Assembly: GCA_937927975.1 (NCBI GenBank)
Contig: CALEZT010000196.1
Span: 1 to 64,000, forward strand
Source of the DNA: an uncultured Phycisphaerales bacterium
GTDB taxonomy: Bacteria; Planctomycetota; Phycisphaerae; Sedimentisphaerales; Anaerobacaceae
Direction: 5' to 3'
Length of the DNA: 64,000 nt
Below, piece after piece: positions 26,315-34,982 of the stretch. The notes under the pieces are model-generated. The model was not told the DNA's origin. It searched no databases and saw only the letters and a program-made list of their open reading frames with translations. Within the stretch, counting starts at the first letter, position 1. Every line of letters starts with the position of its first letter. The position numbers and the translations under genes were made by a program.

Positions 26315-29300
26315 TCACGGATTGGCTCGTCCCGGCGAAGGGATGGCGGCCTGCCAGGCGTTCTTCTTGCTTGGATCATCCGTGCGAGGGTCGCGCATCG
26401 TTAGCGAGAATCCGAGCCCATCGGTCAGGTCGAACCAGTTGTCTTCGTACTCGAAGCTCTGGATGACCTGCCCCACGGCGTCGAGCAGTTCGAGTTTCTC
26501 GCCTGCGTTGTCCAGACTGCCTGCGTACTGGCCGACGACCGGCAGCTTGTCGCCATAAACCGCCTCAAAGGCAGCGAGGTCTCTGACCAGAAGGCAGTAG
26601 CCCCCTGGGGCCAGCTCGAAGCTGGGGAAGATGAATGCGATCCCCTTGACGAAGCGCACGAGGTTCAGGTTGATCGCCTCTGAACCGATATGGGTCAACT
26701 CGATGAACTCGGCGTTGGGATCGCCCTCGGGGTGATAGTGAATCTCGCTGATCCGCAGGCTTTCAGCGACAGGACCGACCGCGAAGACCGCCTCGTTCAG
26801 CGCGCTCCAGACGCCATTGCTGAGAACACGCGACTTCACAACCACGGTGCTCGACAAGGTGATCGGGCCGGTGTATCGCAAAGCCGTCGGCGAGACGCCG
26901 GTGGGCGCCCCGCCCGTCGGGGCCTTCGCGGAGACCAGTTCGACGGAGATCAGGAAGTCCGAACTTGTGGTGGACACGTTCATTGCGTGGACCGCCAGGA
27001 GATTTTGGCCCGATCGAAGCTTGTCCAAGTGGGGCGTAACGTCAAACGGTTCCCAGGAAACCGCGGCCTCATCCGGATTCTGCGTATTGCCTGCGGAGTT
27101 CCAGACGGGATTGCCGGTGAAGTTCTTCCTCGCGATCTCCGAACCGTTGAGGTAGACGACGAAGCCATCGTCGTAGCGAACCTTCAGCGTCAGGCTTGAC
27201 AGGGTGGCCAGATCCGCCGGCGCAACCTCGAAAGGAACTCGCAGGCAACAGCTTGCGTTACGCGAGTACATCATGCTCTGAACGTCGGTCTGAAAGACCA
27301 TCTCGTACCCGGTGCTGCGTTCGAAACCGACGCCGCCGACGCCCGCGATCCAGGCGGAGTCGTCAAAGGCCGCGCCGCCCTTCCACGCATCGGGGATCGG
27401 GCCTGTGGGAACCAGGACACGCTTGGCCGCGCCCTCGGGAATGAGCAAGACCTCATCCGAGGCCCCCGGCGTCGATCCGGGCACTCGCGGATCGCTGCCG
27501 TCGAGGGTGTACCAGACCGTGCCGCCGCCGGCCAAGGTCAGAGCATCCGGCGGCGAAACATGCCCGCCGTGCTGGTAGACGCCATTGACACGGAATACAG
27601 GTGCATCGACTCGCGGATAGAGACCGCGATTGCGGAACTGGTTGAGAACGATCTCGGTGCGAGCGGGGAAGAACGTTCCGATCAGGTATCCATGAACCTC
27701 CTTCGACCAGTCTTCCTTCGTATAGGGGTTGTTCACGCGCGCGGACCGCCGATCGCCCCACCTCGCGGACTCGGCGACGATCGCCAGATCGATCTGATCG
27801 GCCCGCGACCGGCACAAGGCGATCGCCTTCTCCGGAGTCATCACGCCGGCGTTGAAGAAGTGCTTGTGCGCGTGATCGGCAAACTGCATGCAGTATTCCG
27901 GATGAATCATCAGCTTCTGGTGCAGCCACTGCGGGTTGAAGTGCTCGCGCGATTGTCCCGCGGACACCGTGACGGTTCGGTCGTCGTACAGGCCACGCAG
28001 GACCCCGAGCGAATGCTCGTTGTCGTACGCGAAGAACTTCCAGCCGTCGCGCGATTCCACCGTGCGATTGCGAATCGCGAAGAAGTTGTTGGCCTGCGAT
28101 CCCCCGAGCGTCACAGGCGCATCGTCGTTTCCTGTGTAGAAGATCCCGATCATGTAGTCGATCAGGTTTCCCAGGTCGACGTGGACCGCCATATTCGGAT
28201 TGTCGGTTCCGTCGGGATTTTTGCCTTGCACCGCATAGAACAAATCGTCGCTCCCGAAGCCGTGTTGGCAAAGAGCCCACAACAAGTTCCAGTCGTCGAT
28301 GGAGCCGTCGGTATACGAGGTTCGGTAGTTGTCCGTCTTGACGACGTCGTAGTCCTCCTCCTCGCCGCCAAAATACGTCGCGGCGTACGACGCCTCCGAA
28401 CGTTCCTGACTCTGGTAGAGGCCCCAGTACTGGCCATTGATGAAGAGATGATAATATCGCGACCGCGTATAAGGCTGTCCGGTTTCGCGCTGGAGATCAC
28501 GGCAGAAGACCTCTCGGACGAAGGTGTTCTTCTCACCGGGATTGGAGGACTCCAGGCTCCAGGCGTAATTCTGCGCGGTCCGAAGGTCGATATTCTCGAA
28601 CCTATCGGCCCCTTCGGAACCGAACAAGGGGTAGCGGAGCGCAGATGTCCCATACTCGCCGCGAAAGAACAGGCGGAACGAGTGCTTGGCGTTGTCGCCC
28701 CCGCGGCTGAAACCGCCGCGGATGCGGATGCCTGCATCGATCTGAAATCCTTCGGCCCCCTCGGGATCGATCAGTTCCACCGACACCGGACGTTCCCAAC
28801 TACTGCCCTCGTTCCGAGCGTTCACGTAGATGCCTTTGGCGGGGTCGAACAGATTGGCCAGGTCCGTCACCAGAGACAAGGACGGGATGGAAAGCAGAGC
28901 ATCGGCCATCAAGTCCCTGTACCGTGCGTCATTCACCACGTCCGGGTCCATGCCATAGTCGAGGACCTGGCCGTTCACGCTGCCGACGGGCCACGCGGGC
29001 CCCGGGCGCTGACCCTGTGGGGATTGCGTGATGATGTCGGCCACAAAGAAATACGTGCTGGTCGAGATGGGCGAAGGGCTCCAACTGGGCCGGGTCGCGA
29101 CCGCTCGCAGGCACGTCGTCTTGCTGACGCGAATCGGGCCGCTATAGATCGCGGCGGTCGCGCCGAGACGCATGGTCGTGGTCGAATACGGCTCCGTCCC
29201 ATCGGTGGTGTAGTAGATCACCGCCCCGGGCGTGTCGCACGTGATTGTCACGAGAGTCTCCCCGCCATAGAAACCCCGCTCGGGACTGAATCGCGGCTCT

Positions 29301-29863
29301 TCGACGAATCCCTCGTAGATGGTGAAGTTCTGCGCGCCAGGCGTAGGGATCGCCAGCAACATCCACGAGTCGGACCCGTTGGGAATTCGACCGTAAGATA
29401 TGTCCGTCCTCTGCGGTCCGAACGTGACGCTGTCGATGAGACTCGCGCCGTCGCGATCGTACAGGGCGACGGTCTCCCCTTCCGCGTCGAGCTTGAAAGT
29501 TGCGTGCAAACCGGAAGCGGTGGTGTCGCCATCGGCCCAAACGATCAAATACCCCTGGGGAGCGATCGTCGTCAGAGACGCATTGGTCGTCGGGAATCGC
29601 CACTTCGTCGGCACGGCTGGGTCATCCGTGAGATACAATCCCGCAAGATTGACGGCCTCATCGCCGCGGTTGTGCAACTCGATCCAGTCGTCGAATTGCC
29701 CTTGCGGGTCTGCCAGAACCCGGCTGTTGGACGCCAGCACCTCGTTGATTAGCACCGGGACCTCGTTCGTGTTGAGTCCCGCATCGGCACGGACGGAGAA
29801 CACCGACGCTGCAATGCAGACAACAACCGCGAGAAGACGCTTGATCCAGGGCCCTGCGTTCAC
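26315..29863 (-). CDS. Giant secreted CotH-kinase-like protein with lamin-tail and chitobiase-type domains
   Basis: The GTG at 29863, with AGGAGG 5 bases upstream, gives a signal peptide (ending VRADA) and a 1182-residue protein. Domains in order are: a lamin-tail domain (about 35-180, VLINEVLASNSRVL and DDWIELHNRGDEAVNLAGLY); a chitobiase C-terminal-like sandwich (about 195-275, PGAVIYYTTDGTEP); a CotH domain (about 380-660, AGIRIRGGFSRGGD, YWGLYQSQERSEASY and FFAYDNEHSLG); a second sandwich with YTLDGSDPRVPG; a jelly-roll region (YDDGFVVYLNGSEIA); and a C-terminal lamin-tail domain (AEFIELTHIGSEAINLN). CotH is an atypical protein kinase fold in spore coats. Combined with lamin-tail domains it is common in Planctomycetota and probably acts at the cell surface. 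Confidence 0.88.
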   Translation of the reverse strand: MNAGPWIKRLLAVVVCIAASVFSVRADAGLNTNEVPVLINEVLASNSRVLADPQGQFDDWIELHNRGDEAVNLAGLYLTDDPAVPTKWRFPTTNASLTTIAPQGYLIVWADGDTTASGLHATFKLDAEGETVALYDRDGASLIDSVTFGPQRTDISYGRIPNGSDSWMLLAIPTPGAQNFTIYEGFVEEPRFSPERGFYGGETLVTITCDTPGAVIYYTTDGTEPYSTTTMRLGATAAIYSGPIRVSKTTCLRAVATRPSWSPSPISTSTYFFVADIITQSPQGQRPGPAWPVGSVNGQVLDYGMDPDVVNDARYRDLMADALLSIPSLSLVTDLANLFDPAKGIYVNARNEGSSWERPVSVELIDPEGAEGFQIDAGIRIRGGFSRGGDNAKHSFRLFFRGEYGTSALRYPLFGSEGADRFENIDLRTAQNYAWSLESSNPGEKNTFVREVFCRDLQRETGQPYTRSRYYHLFINGQYWGLYQSQERSEASYAATYFGGEEEDYDVVKTDNYRTSYTDGSIDDWNLLWALCQHGFGSDDLFYAVQGKNPDGTDNPNMAVHVDLGNLIDYMIGIFYTGNDDAPVTLGGSQANNFFAIRNRTVESRDGWKFFAYDNEHSLGVLRGLYDDRTVTVSAGQSREHFNPQWLHQKLMIHPEYCMQFADHAHKHFFNAGVMTPEKAIALCRSRADQIDLAIVAESARWGDRRSARVNNPYTKEDWSKEVHGYLIGTFFPARTEIVLNQFRNRGLYPRVDAPVFRVNGVYQHGGHVSPPDALTLAGGGTVWYTLDGSDPRVPGSTPGASDEVLLIPEGAAKRVLVPTGPIPDAWKGGAAFDDSAWIAGVGGVGFERSTGYEMVFQTDVQSMMYSRNASCCLRVPFEVAPADLATLSSLTLKVRYDDGFVVYLNGSEIARKNFTGNPVWNSAGNTQNPDEAAVSWEPFDVTPHLDKLRSGQNLLAVHAMNVSTTSSDFLISVELVSAKAPTGGAPTGVSPTALRYTGPITLSSTVVVKSRVLSNGVWSALNEAVFAVGPVAESLRISEIHYHPEGDPNAEFIELTHIGSEAINLNLVRFVKGIAFIFPSFELAPGGYCLLVRDLAAFEAVYGDKLPVVGQYAGSLDNAGEKLELLDAVGQVIQSFEYEDNWFDLTDGLGFSLTMRDPRTDDPSKKNAWQAAIPSPGRANP

Positions 29864-29958
29864 GTGTTCCTCCTGTCCGTCAGATCTGACCGTGCTTCGG
29901 TCTTGCCCTCCGCTCTCCGAGGCCTCGGAAGCCCCAGTGATGGAAATCACTTATCCCG

Positions 29959-29988
29959 ATTCTAACAAAATCCGCATGGATTCGTCAA
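29959..29988 (-). promoter_or_regulatory. Putative sigma-70 promoter of the CotH gene
   Basis: On the minus strand TTGACG (29983-29988) and TAGAAT (29959-29964) are 18 bases apart, each matching 5 of 6. The predicted leader to the GTG at 29863 is about 90 bases. Confidence 0.55.
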
Positions 29989-30013
29989 ATCGATGTCGCC
30001 GGCGGCCAAGATA

Positions 30014-30418
30014 TTATCGGACTGAAGACTCGTTGGCCTGGCTGGACAAGACGTCGAACCGCAACCAGGCTCGCATCCCCTCGATTGTGGCCGGACCGAT
30101 GCCTTTGACCTGAGCCAGGTCTTCCGCCGCATGAAAGGCCGGGTTGAATCCCTCCTCACGTTGAAGTCTCTCTCGCAGGGCGACGATCGCACGTGCGCGG
30201 GTCAGACCGATGCCCGGCAGTCTCGCCAGACTGGCGGCAGAGGCATAATTGGGGTTGATTCGTCCTCCCAGATCCCGCTGCAAAGGGCCGGCCTCCCTGT
30301 CGAAGGCCCGCGCTGCAAAGGCCCATGACAGGAGCAGGCTCGCGCAGATGGCAACCTCAAAACCCAGGGATTGGGCGGCCTCGACGCCACGACCATGTCC
30401 TGCCGCTCGCTTTTCCAT
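30014..30418 (-). CDS. ComEA-like helix-hairpin-helix protein
   Basis: The 134-residue protein has one N-terminal membrane segment (about residues 20-38, VAICASLLLSWAFAARAF) and a C-terminal tandem helix-hairpin-helix domain: YASAASLARLPGIGLTRARA and AEDLAQVKGIGPATIEGMRA. ComEA proteins bind double-stranded DNA outside the cytoplasmic membrane during natural transformation, and type II secretion accessory proteins of similar build also exist. The INPNYAS start of the domain is close to the INxNxA motif of the family. It follows the GH10-like gene by 27 bases, so it may be co-transcribed. No comEC or other competence gene is in the window. Confidence 0.8.
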   Translation of the reverse strand: MEKRAAGHGRGVEAAQSLGFEVAICASLLLSWAFAARAFDREAGPLQRDLGGRINPNYASAASLARLPGIGLTRARAIVALRERLQREEGFNPAFHAAEDLAQVKGIGPATIEGMRAWLRFDVLSSQANESSVR

Positions 30419-30445
30419 GAATGCGCCTGTCGCAAACGCGATGAA

Positions 30446-31921
30446 TTATCGCTTGAGCACGGACAAATGCAGCTTCTTGAGAACCTCCAGAGACTCCTTC
30501 GGACCCAGATCTTGCCCAACGAGGCCGCTGTGGGCGATCGCCCCGCCGTCGCCGTCGGAGAGGCTGCCATAGTTGACCGCTTCGACAAACGGCTTGCTCA
30601 ATGCGATCCGGTAGAACCGCTCGAGCCACTGGGCCTGGTGCGACGGATCCCATCTGCGATGCCAGACGCCGGCGGCCTCGGGCGCGAACTTGCCCTTGCC
30701 GTCCTGGCTGGGAATCTCGACATCGGTGATGTACAGTGGTTTGGCGATCGGCGCGAAACAGTCCAGGATCGACGAAATCTGCATCATGTCCCGCAGATGA
30801 AGCCCGGTCTCGTCCTTGCCGAAACGAACCTGGAGTGCAAACGCGTCGAAACTGGTCCCGCTTTGAACGACCATGTCCATATAGACGAAAGGCGGGATGC
30901 TGTTGGGGGTCGTGGCGTAGTACTCGCCCCAGGGGCTGGCGACCTCCACGATCCGCACCGCTCTGCTGCCCGCGGCCCGCACCGCCATGTTCGCGGCCCG
31001 AGTCATTTCCAGGATCTGCTCGAAGTTGAAATTGAACTGGTTGAAAGCGTTCATGCCGCTGATGACGCACCAGCGATGGACCGTCCCTGCGTAACGGGCG
31101 ACCACCTTCGAGACAAACTGGTAGGCCAATTCCCGCATTTTCTCGAACCCCATCCCCGAACGCAACAACCACTCGGGCAGATGATCCTGTGCGAAATGCA
31201 GCAGCGGCCCGGCGGAGATCACGACCTTCTTCCGACTCAGAATCCCCATGCAACTGTCGATCAGGGAAAAGTCGAAATGACCCTGCCGGGATTCGATCTG
31301 GGCCCAATTGATCGGCAGTGTGACCGAAGCGAACGACTCCAGCAATCGGTCGACGTATTGCGGTTTCGTCAGGAGATTCGGGTCCACGCGGCACCCCAGA
31401 CATCCACGGCCGAAACCGGGACTCTTTCGCCGTTTGTCGAAGAGCGACTTGCCCTGTCGAACCGCCAGCTTCTCCGAGTAGATGGTCGCTTTACGCAGCG
31501 AGGCGTCGGCCAGCACCGAAGCGGCCGCGGGGTTCATGATGCTCTGAATCGCCTTGACGAACAGGTCCTGCGAATCCTTCGCGATCTCCTCCAAACCCTC
31601 CAGATCGTCAAAAAAAGACCAGTCTTCGCGTCGATTGGTAATCTGCATGAGCTTGGAGCGGGCCAGCTCGACGTTCAGGATATAGGGCCTCTCCCGCTCG
31701 GGCAGGCACGTGGTCGGCAGCATGATCCTGCCGAAATCCTCGATCGGCCAAAGCACGGCCAACCCGGCGGTCTCGATGTTCGGTCGGATGCACTCGACAC
31801 AACCATCCGCGAACACGATTTTCGCGCGGCGGATGCTGATACCGTCCGTGCCAAAGAGATAGGCGCCGGACGGGACGAAATCGGTAACGGCCTTGCCGTC
31901 TTTAAAAACCTGGAATTTCAC
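30446..31921 (-). CDS. GH10-like protein with degenerate catalytic residues
   Basis: An N-terminal region of about 180 residues is unlike any family I know (SGAYLFGTDGISIRRAKIVF and IMLPTTCLPERERPY). The rest (about 190-490) follows the GH10 xylanase barrel: LLESFASVTLPINWAQIESR, QGHFDFSLIDSCMGILSRKK, FDAFALQVRFGKD. The acid/base motif, normally WDVVNE, reads WCVISGM, and the nucleophile motif, normally iTElD, reads ITDVEIP. Both catalytic Glu positions are thus changed. There is no signal peptide, unlike the GH10 gene at 33.6 kb. It may bind rather than cleave saccharide, or have another activity. It stands with ComEA-like and RuvX genes, not with the saccharide genes. Confidence 0.65.
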   Translation of the reverse strand: MKFQVFKDGKAVTDFVPSGAYLFGTDGISIRRAKIVFADGCVECIRPNIETAGLAVLWPIEDFGRIMLPTTCLPERERPYILNVELARSKLMQITNRREDWSFFDDLEGLEEIAKDSQDLFVKAIQSIMNPAAASVLADASLRKATIYSEKLAVRQGKSLFDKRRKSPGFGRGCLGCRVDPNLLTKPQYVDRLLESFASVTLPINWAQIESRQGHFDFSLIDSCMGILSRKKVVISAGPLLHFAQDHLPEWLLRSGMGFEKMRELAYQFVSKVVARYAGTVHRWCVISGMNAFNQFNFNFEQILEMTRAANMAVRAAGSRAVRIVEVASPWGEYYATTPNSIPPFVYMDMVVQSGTSFDAFALQVRFGKDETGLHLRDMMQISSILDCFAPIAKPLYITDVEIPSQDGKGKFAPEAAGVWHRRWDPSHQAQWLERFYRIALSKPFVEAVNYGSLSDGDGGAIAHSGLVGQDLGPKESLEVLKKLHLSVLKR

Positions 31922-32078
31922 TCAACCGTCCTGATCTCACGTTCCGATTGCCACATCGCACCCCGCCGAACACCTGCGAAATGCTCCTGTCGCATTATAG
32001 CAGTTGTCCGACGCGAGGCAAACCCAAAAAGCCGGGTAGGAAATTGGACGAGCGAAGTCCGGGCTGCCGACCCGGGGG

Positions 32079-32489
32079 CTACCGCCCCGCTCTCTGGTCC
32101 AGGAAGTTCTGGAGGATGTCCGCTGCCGCCAGGGCGTCGAGCCTTTCCTTCTTCTTCGCCCGGCTCAAGTCCATCTCCTGGAGCCTCTGTTCCGCTTCGA
32201 AACTGCTCAGACGCTCGTCCTGAAAATGGACAGGGATCCCAAGTTGCCTGCCAAGCTCCTTGCCGAAAGCCTGGACCAGCCTGGCCTGAGGGCCTTCGGT
32301 GCCGTCCATGTTCAGAGGCAGGCCTAGAACGATGGCTTCGACGCCCTCGGAGGCGACAACACGCTGGATCCGCTGGATCAGATCCTTGCGACCCTGCACC
32401 ACAGCCAGGGGGGAGGCAATTGTCTCCCCCGCGTCGCACACGGCCAGCCCGGTTCTTTTCATGCCATAGTCTATGGCCAGGTATCTCAT
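32079..32489 (-). CDS. ruvX: Putative pre-16S rRNA nuclease / Holliday junction resolvase RuvX (YqgF)
   Basis: The ATG at 32489 gives MRYLAIDYGMKRTGLAVCD, the RNase H-like beginning of YqgF with its catalytic Asp. Then follow IVLGLPLNMDGTEGPQA, the substrate-loop motif, and FQDERLSSFEAEQRL with the second acidic residue and the conserved DER. The closing segment KKERLDALAAADILQNFLD carries the final catalytic Asp. At 136 residues it is normal length. An open frame upstream to 32579 is inside the mannose-1-phosphate gene and is not used. YqgF trims 16S rRNA precursor; the resolvase role is historic. Confidence 0.9.
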   Translation of the reverse strand: MRYLAIDYGMKRTGLAVCDAGETIASPLAVVQGRKDLIQRIQRVVASEGVEAIVLGLPLNMDGTEGPQARLVQAFGKELGRQLGIPVHFQDERLSSFEAEQRLQEMDLSRAKKKERLDALAAADILQNFLDQRAGR

Positions 32490-32500
32490 GGACAGGTCCG

Positions 32501-33589
32501 CTAGAGGAATCTTGTGCGGCCGTGTTGCTCGATCCGATCGAGCAACTGCTTGAGTCGTTCCGTCTGGCTGGCATGACAAACCAGCGTCGCATCCGGCGTA
32601 TGGGCGACGACGATGTTCTCCAGACCGATCACCGCGATCAGGTGCCCCTTGTCTTCGGTGACGATGATGCTATCGCGGCAGTCGAGCAATTCGCTGACGC
32701 CGGCGACCACGATATTGTTGTTCTCATCCGATTTGATGACGTCGGCCAGGGCCGCAAATGACCCCATGTCGAGCCATTTGCAGTTGAGTTGAATGGCATG
32801 GACCTGCTCGGCTTTCTCCATGACCGCGTAGTCGATGCTGATCTTGGGCAGCCTGGGGAACCACTCCTGGAGGGTCCTCTCCTGGTCCGGCGTGTCCCAG
32901 GCGGCCGCGATGCGTCGCAGCGGCTCGACGGAGTCCGGCAGGAATCGATGGAGGTTCGCCAGGATGGTCTTGGCCCGCCAGACGAACATTCCCGAGTTCC
33001 AGGAGTATTGTCCGCTCTCGATATATTGCTCGGCAGTCGGGCGGTCGGGTTTCTCCCGAAAGGCTTCGACCGAGTACACAGCGTTCCGACATCGAGGCCG
33101 ATTCTGCGGATTGGCGCACTTGATGTAGCCTAGTTGCGTGCTAGGGAATGTGGGCTTGATCCCGAACGTGATCAGAGCGTCGGGGTTGCCCGTGATGAAC
33201 TCGAATGCGTCGTGCAAAGCCTGCTGGAGGACCTCAGGAGGCTCCAGAAGCTGATCCGCGGTCAGAATCGCCATGACGGCATCCGGGTCGTACCTGGCCA
33301 GAATGGCGGCCGCCAGACCGATGGCGCTGGCGGTATCGCGTACGGCCGGCTCAGCAATCACATTGTGGACCGGCAAGCCGTGGAGGTTCTCACGAACCAG
33401 ATCGGCGTATCCGGCATTCGTCAGCACCAGGACATTCCGCACGTCGAAGATCGGACGCAAGCGATCGAAACAGTGATTCAGGAGCGTCTGGCCGTCCAGC
33501 AGCTTCAGAACCTGCTTGGGCCTTTTCTGCCGACTCAAGGGCCAAAGTCGTTTGCCGGTGCCGCCGGCCATGATGACCGCATAATTCAT
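32501..33589 (-). CDS. manC: Mannose-1-phosphate guanylyltransferase
   Basis: This 362-residue nucleotidyltransferase makes GDP-mannose from mannose-1-phosphate and GTP. The N-terminus MNYAVIMAGGTGKRLWPLSR is the family signature, followed by PKQVLKLLDGQTLL. EKPDRPTAEQYIESGQYSWNSGMFVWRA is the metal/sugar-binding region seen here in two pieces, and the C-terminus has a short left-handed beta-helix (VVAGVSELLDCRDSIIVTED). There is no fused phosphomannose isomerase domain, so it is the single-function form. ruvX starts 12 bases after its stop. GDP-mannose feeds lipopolysaccharide or exopolysaccharide synthesis. Confidence 0.92.
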   Translation of the reverse strand: MNYAVIMAGGTGKRLWPLSRQKRPKQVLKLLDGQTLLNHCFDRLRPIFDVRNVLVLTNAGYADLVRENLHGLPVHNVIAEPAVRDTASAIGLAAAILARYDPDAVMAILTADQLLEPPEVLQQALHDAFEFITGNPDALITFGIKPTFPSTQLGYIKCANPQNRPRCRNAVYSVEAFREKPDRPTAEQYIESGQYSWNSGMFVWRAKTILANLHRFLPDSVEPLRRIAAAWDTPDQERTLQEWFPRLPKISIDYAVMEKAEQVHAIQLNCKWLDMGSFAALADVIKSDENNNIVVAGVSELLDCRDSIIVTEDKGHLIAVIGLENIVVAHTPDATLVCHASQTERLKQLLDRIEQHGRTRFL

Positions 33590-33604
33590 CCTTTGATTTC
33601 CTTT

Positions 33605-34939
33605 TCAAGCCAATCGTACATCGAGTGTCCCGGGGGCCCTGTCAAGGACGAACCTCCCGGTGAGTTGTCGATCTCCCTGGCGAGTCTCCACCTCGTAGTC
33701 GCCCAGGAATCCTTCGAAAGGAACCGACGCTTCCGCCTGAGTCCTGGTCTCGACCCGCGTCCACCACTTGCCTTTGATCAGTTCATGCAGCCGTTCATAG
33801 GCCGGCTTCGGCGACATGTCGCTCCGGACAAGGCCCGCCGGGGCCTGCTGCCAGGCGTCCTGGTCGCTGAAGTCCCACCAGGTGATCCCCGCAACCGCGG
33901 GATGCGAAAAGAGCATCGTATAGAACTCGGCGACCTGCTGTGCCTGACGTTCCTCGCCTTCAGGGGTCGTCGTCCAGTTCGAATCCTGTCTGGGCCCCGA
34001 CACCACGGTCGTCTCGGTGAAATGCAGCGGAACCTCGAACCTGGCGAATCGTTCGCACACGGCCCAGGTCTGGGCTGCGCCCCAGTAGCCACCGTGCATG
34101 TGGGACTGGATGCCGATGATGTCGTACAGCGGTTTGCGGCCGGCGTCCACGAGTTGCGAGATCACTTTCTCCGCGTACGCCGCGTCGGTTCGGTAGTCGT
34201 TGATGATGAGCCTGGCCTGCGGATCGGCTTTCCGAGCAATCCGGAAAGCCCCGCGTACGTATTCGCCGACTCCCACCTTCGCGATGGCTTCCGTCAGTCT
34301 CGGCGAGTTGCGTTTCAATTCCTCGCGGTCGTAGTGCGTGGCCTCATTGACCACGTCCCAGATCCCGATGTCGCCTTTGAACCGCTCCATGCATCGGGCG
34401 ATTCGCTCGAATTGCTGTTGCATGATCTCTTCGGGCGTTCCGCTGAGCCACGGCGGATCGATGTAGTTCCAGGCCAGGGGATGCCCTTTCGTGGTGACTC
34501 CTCGCTCCTTGCACCAGCGGACGATCTCGTCCGTGCGGGCATCCATCGGCTGGCCCTTCTGGCGTTCGTACTGCCACCAATAGAAAGGCAGGGTCGCGAA
34601 GTTCAGCAGCCTGGCGAACTGTTCCGCGTAGGCAGCGTTGTCCTCCGGCGTTCGACAACGACCCAGCCTGAAGATGTTGCAGCCAAACAGGAACTTGTGT
34701 CGCGTCTGACGGATGCGCACATCGACGCCCGAAGGAAGCGGCCACCCGTCAGGGCCGAAGATCTTGAGGATACCACTTGCCTTGCGGTTTCTCTCAATCC
34801 GCTCCTGGGCCTGGGACAGGATTTCTTCGTTGGCTTGTGCAGAGTCTTGCCGCCGGGCGAACGCCACGTAGGGAGCAGCCAGAACCCAGACGCTCCCCCC
34901 GCCCGCGGCTTTAAGCAGAGTGCGTCGGTTCATGCTCAC
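33605..34939 (-). CDS. Tat-exported endo-1,4-beta-xylanase-like glycoside hydrolase, GH10
   Basis: A GTG at 34939 with AGGAG 6 bases upstream is the best start; an ATG two codons later is possible. MNRRTLLKAAGGGSVWVLAA is a Tat-like signal. A carbohydrate-binding-like strand region (about 50-85, FGPDGWPLPSGVDVRIRQT) is followed by the GH10 barrel with KGHPLAWNYIDP, Glu199 in IWDVVNEATH as acid/base and Glu309 in LHFTETTVV as nucleophile. GITWWDFSDQDAW and the C-terminal GDYEVETRQG region complete the fold. It probably cleaves beta-1,4-xylan in the periplasm or medium. Total length is 444 residues. Confidence 0.9.
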   Translation of the reverse strand: MSMNRRTLLKAAGGGSVWVLAAPYVAFARRQDSAQANEEILSQAQERIERNRKASGILKIFGPDGWPLPSGVDVRIRQTRHKFLFGCNIFRLGRCRTPEDNAAYAEQFARLLNFATLPFYWWQYERQKGQPMDARTDEIVRWCKERGVTTKGHPLAWNYIDPPWLSGTPEEIMQQQFERIARCMERFKGDIGIWDVVNEATHYDREELKRNSPRLTEAIAKVGVGEYVRGAFRIARKADPQARLIINDYRTDAAYAEKVISQLVDAGRKPLYDIIGIQSHMHGGYWGAAQTWAVCERFARFEVPLHFTETTVVSGPRQDSNWTTTPEGEERQAQQVAEFYTMLFSHPAVAGITWWDFSDQDAWQQAPAGLVRSDMSPKPAYERLHELIKGKWWTRVETRTQAEASVPFEGFLGDYEVETRQGDRQLTGRFVLDRAPGTLDVRLA

Positions 34940-34982
34940 GCTATTCTCCTTTTCTGTCTCCATCGATGCTGGCACCGAGCGG

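Noticed and set aside
27560..29752. 730-codon plus-strand frame inside the CotH gene
   Set aside because: Antisense to recognised lamin-tail and CotH domains, with an Arg/Val/Asp-rich product typical of shadow frames.
30371..32761. 796-codon plus-strand frame across ComEA-like, GH10-like and RuvX genes
   Set aside because: Antisense to three genes with family motifs. No motif or start signal of its own.
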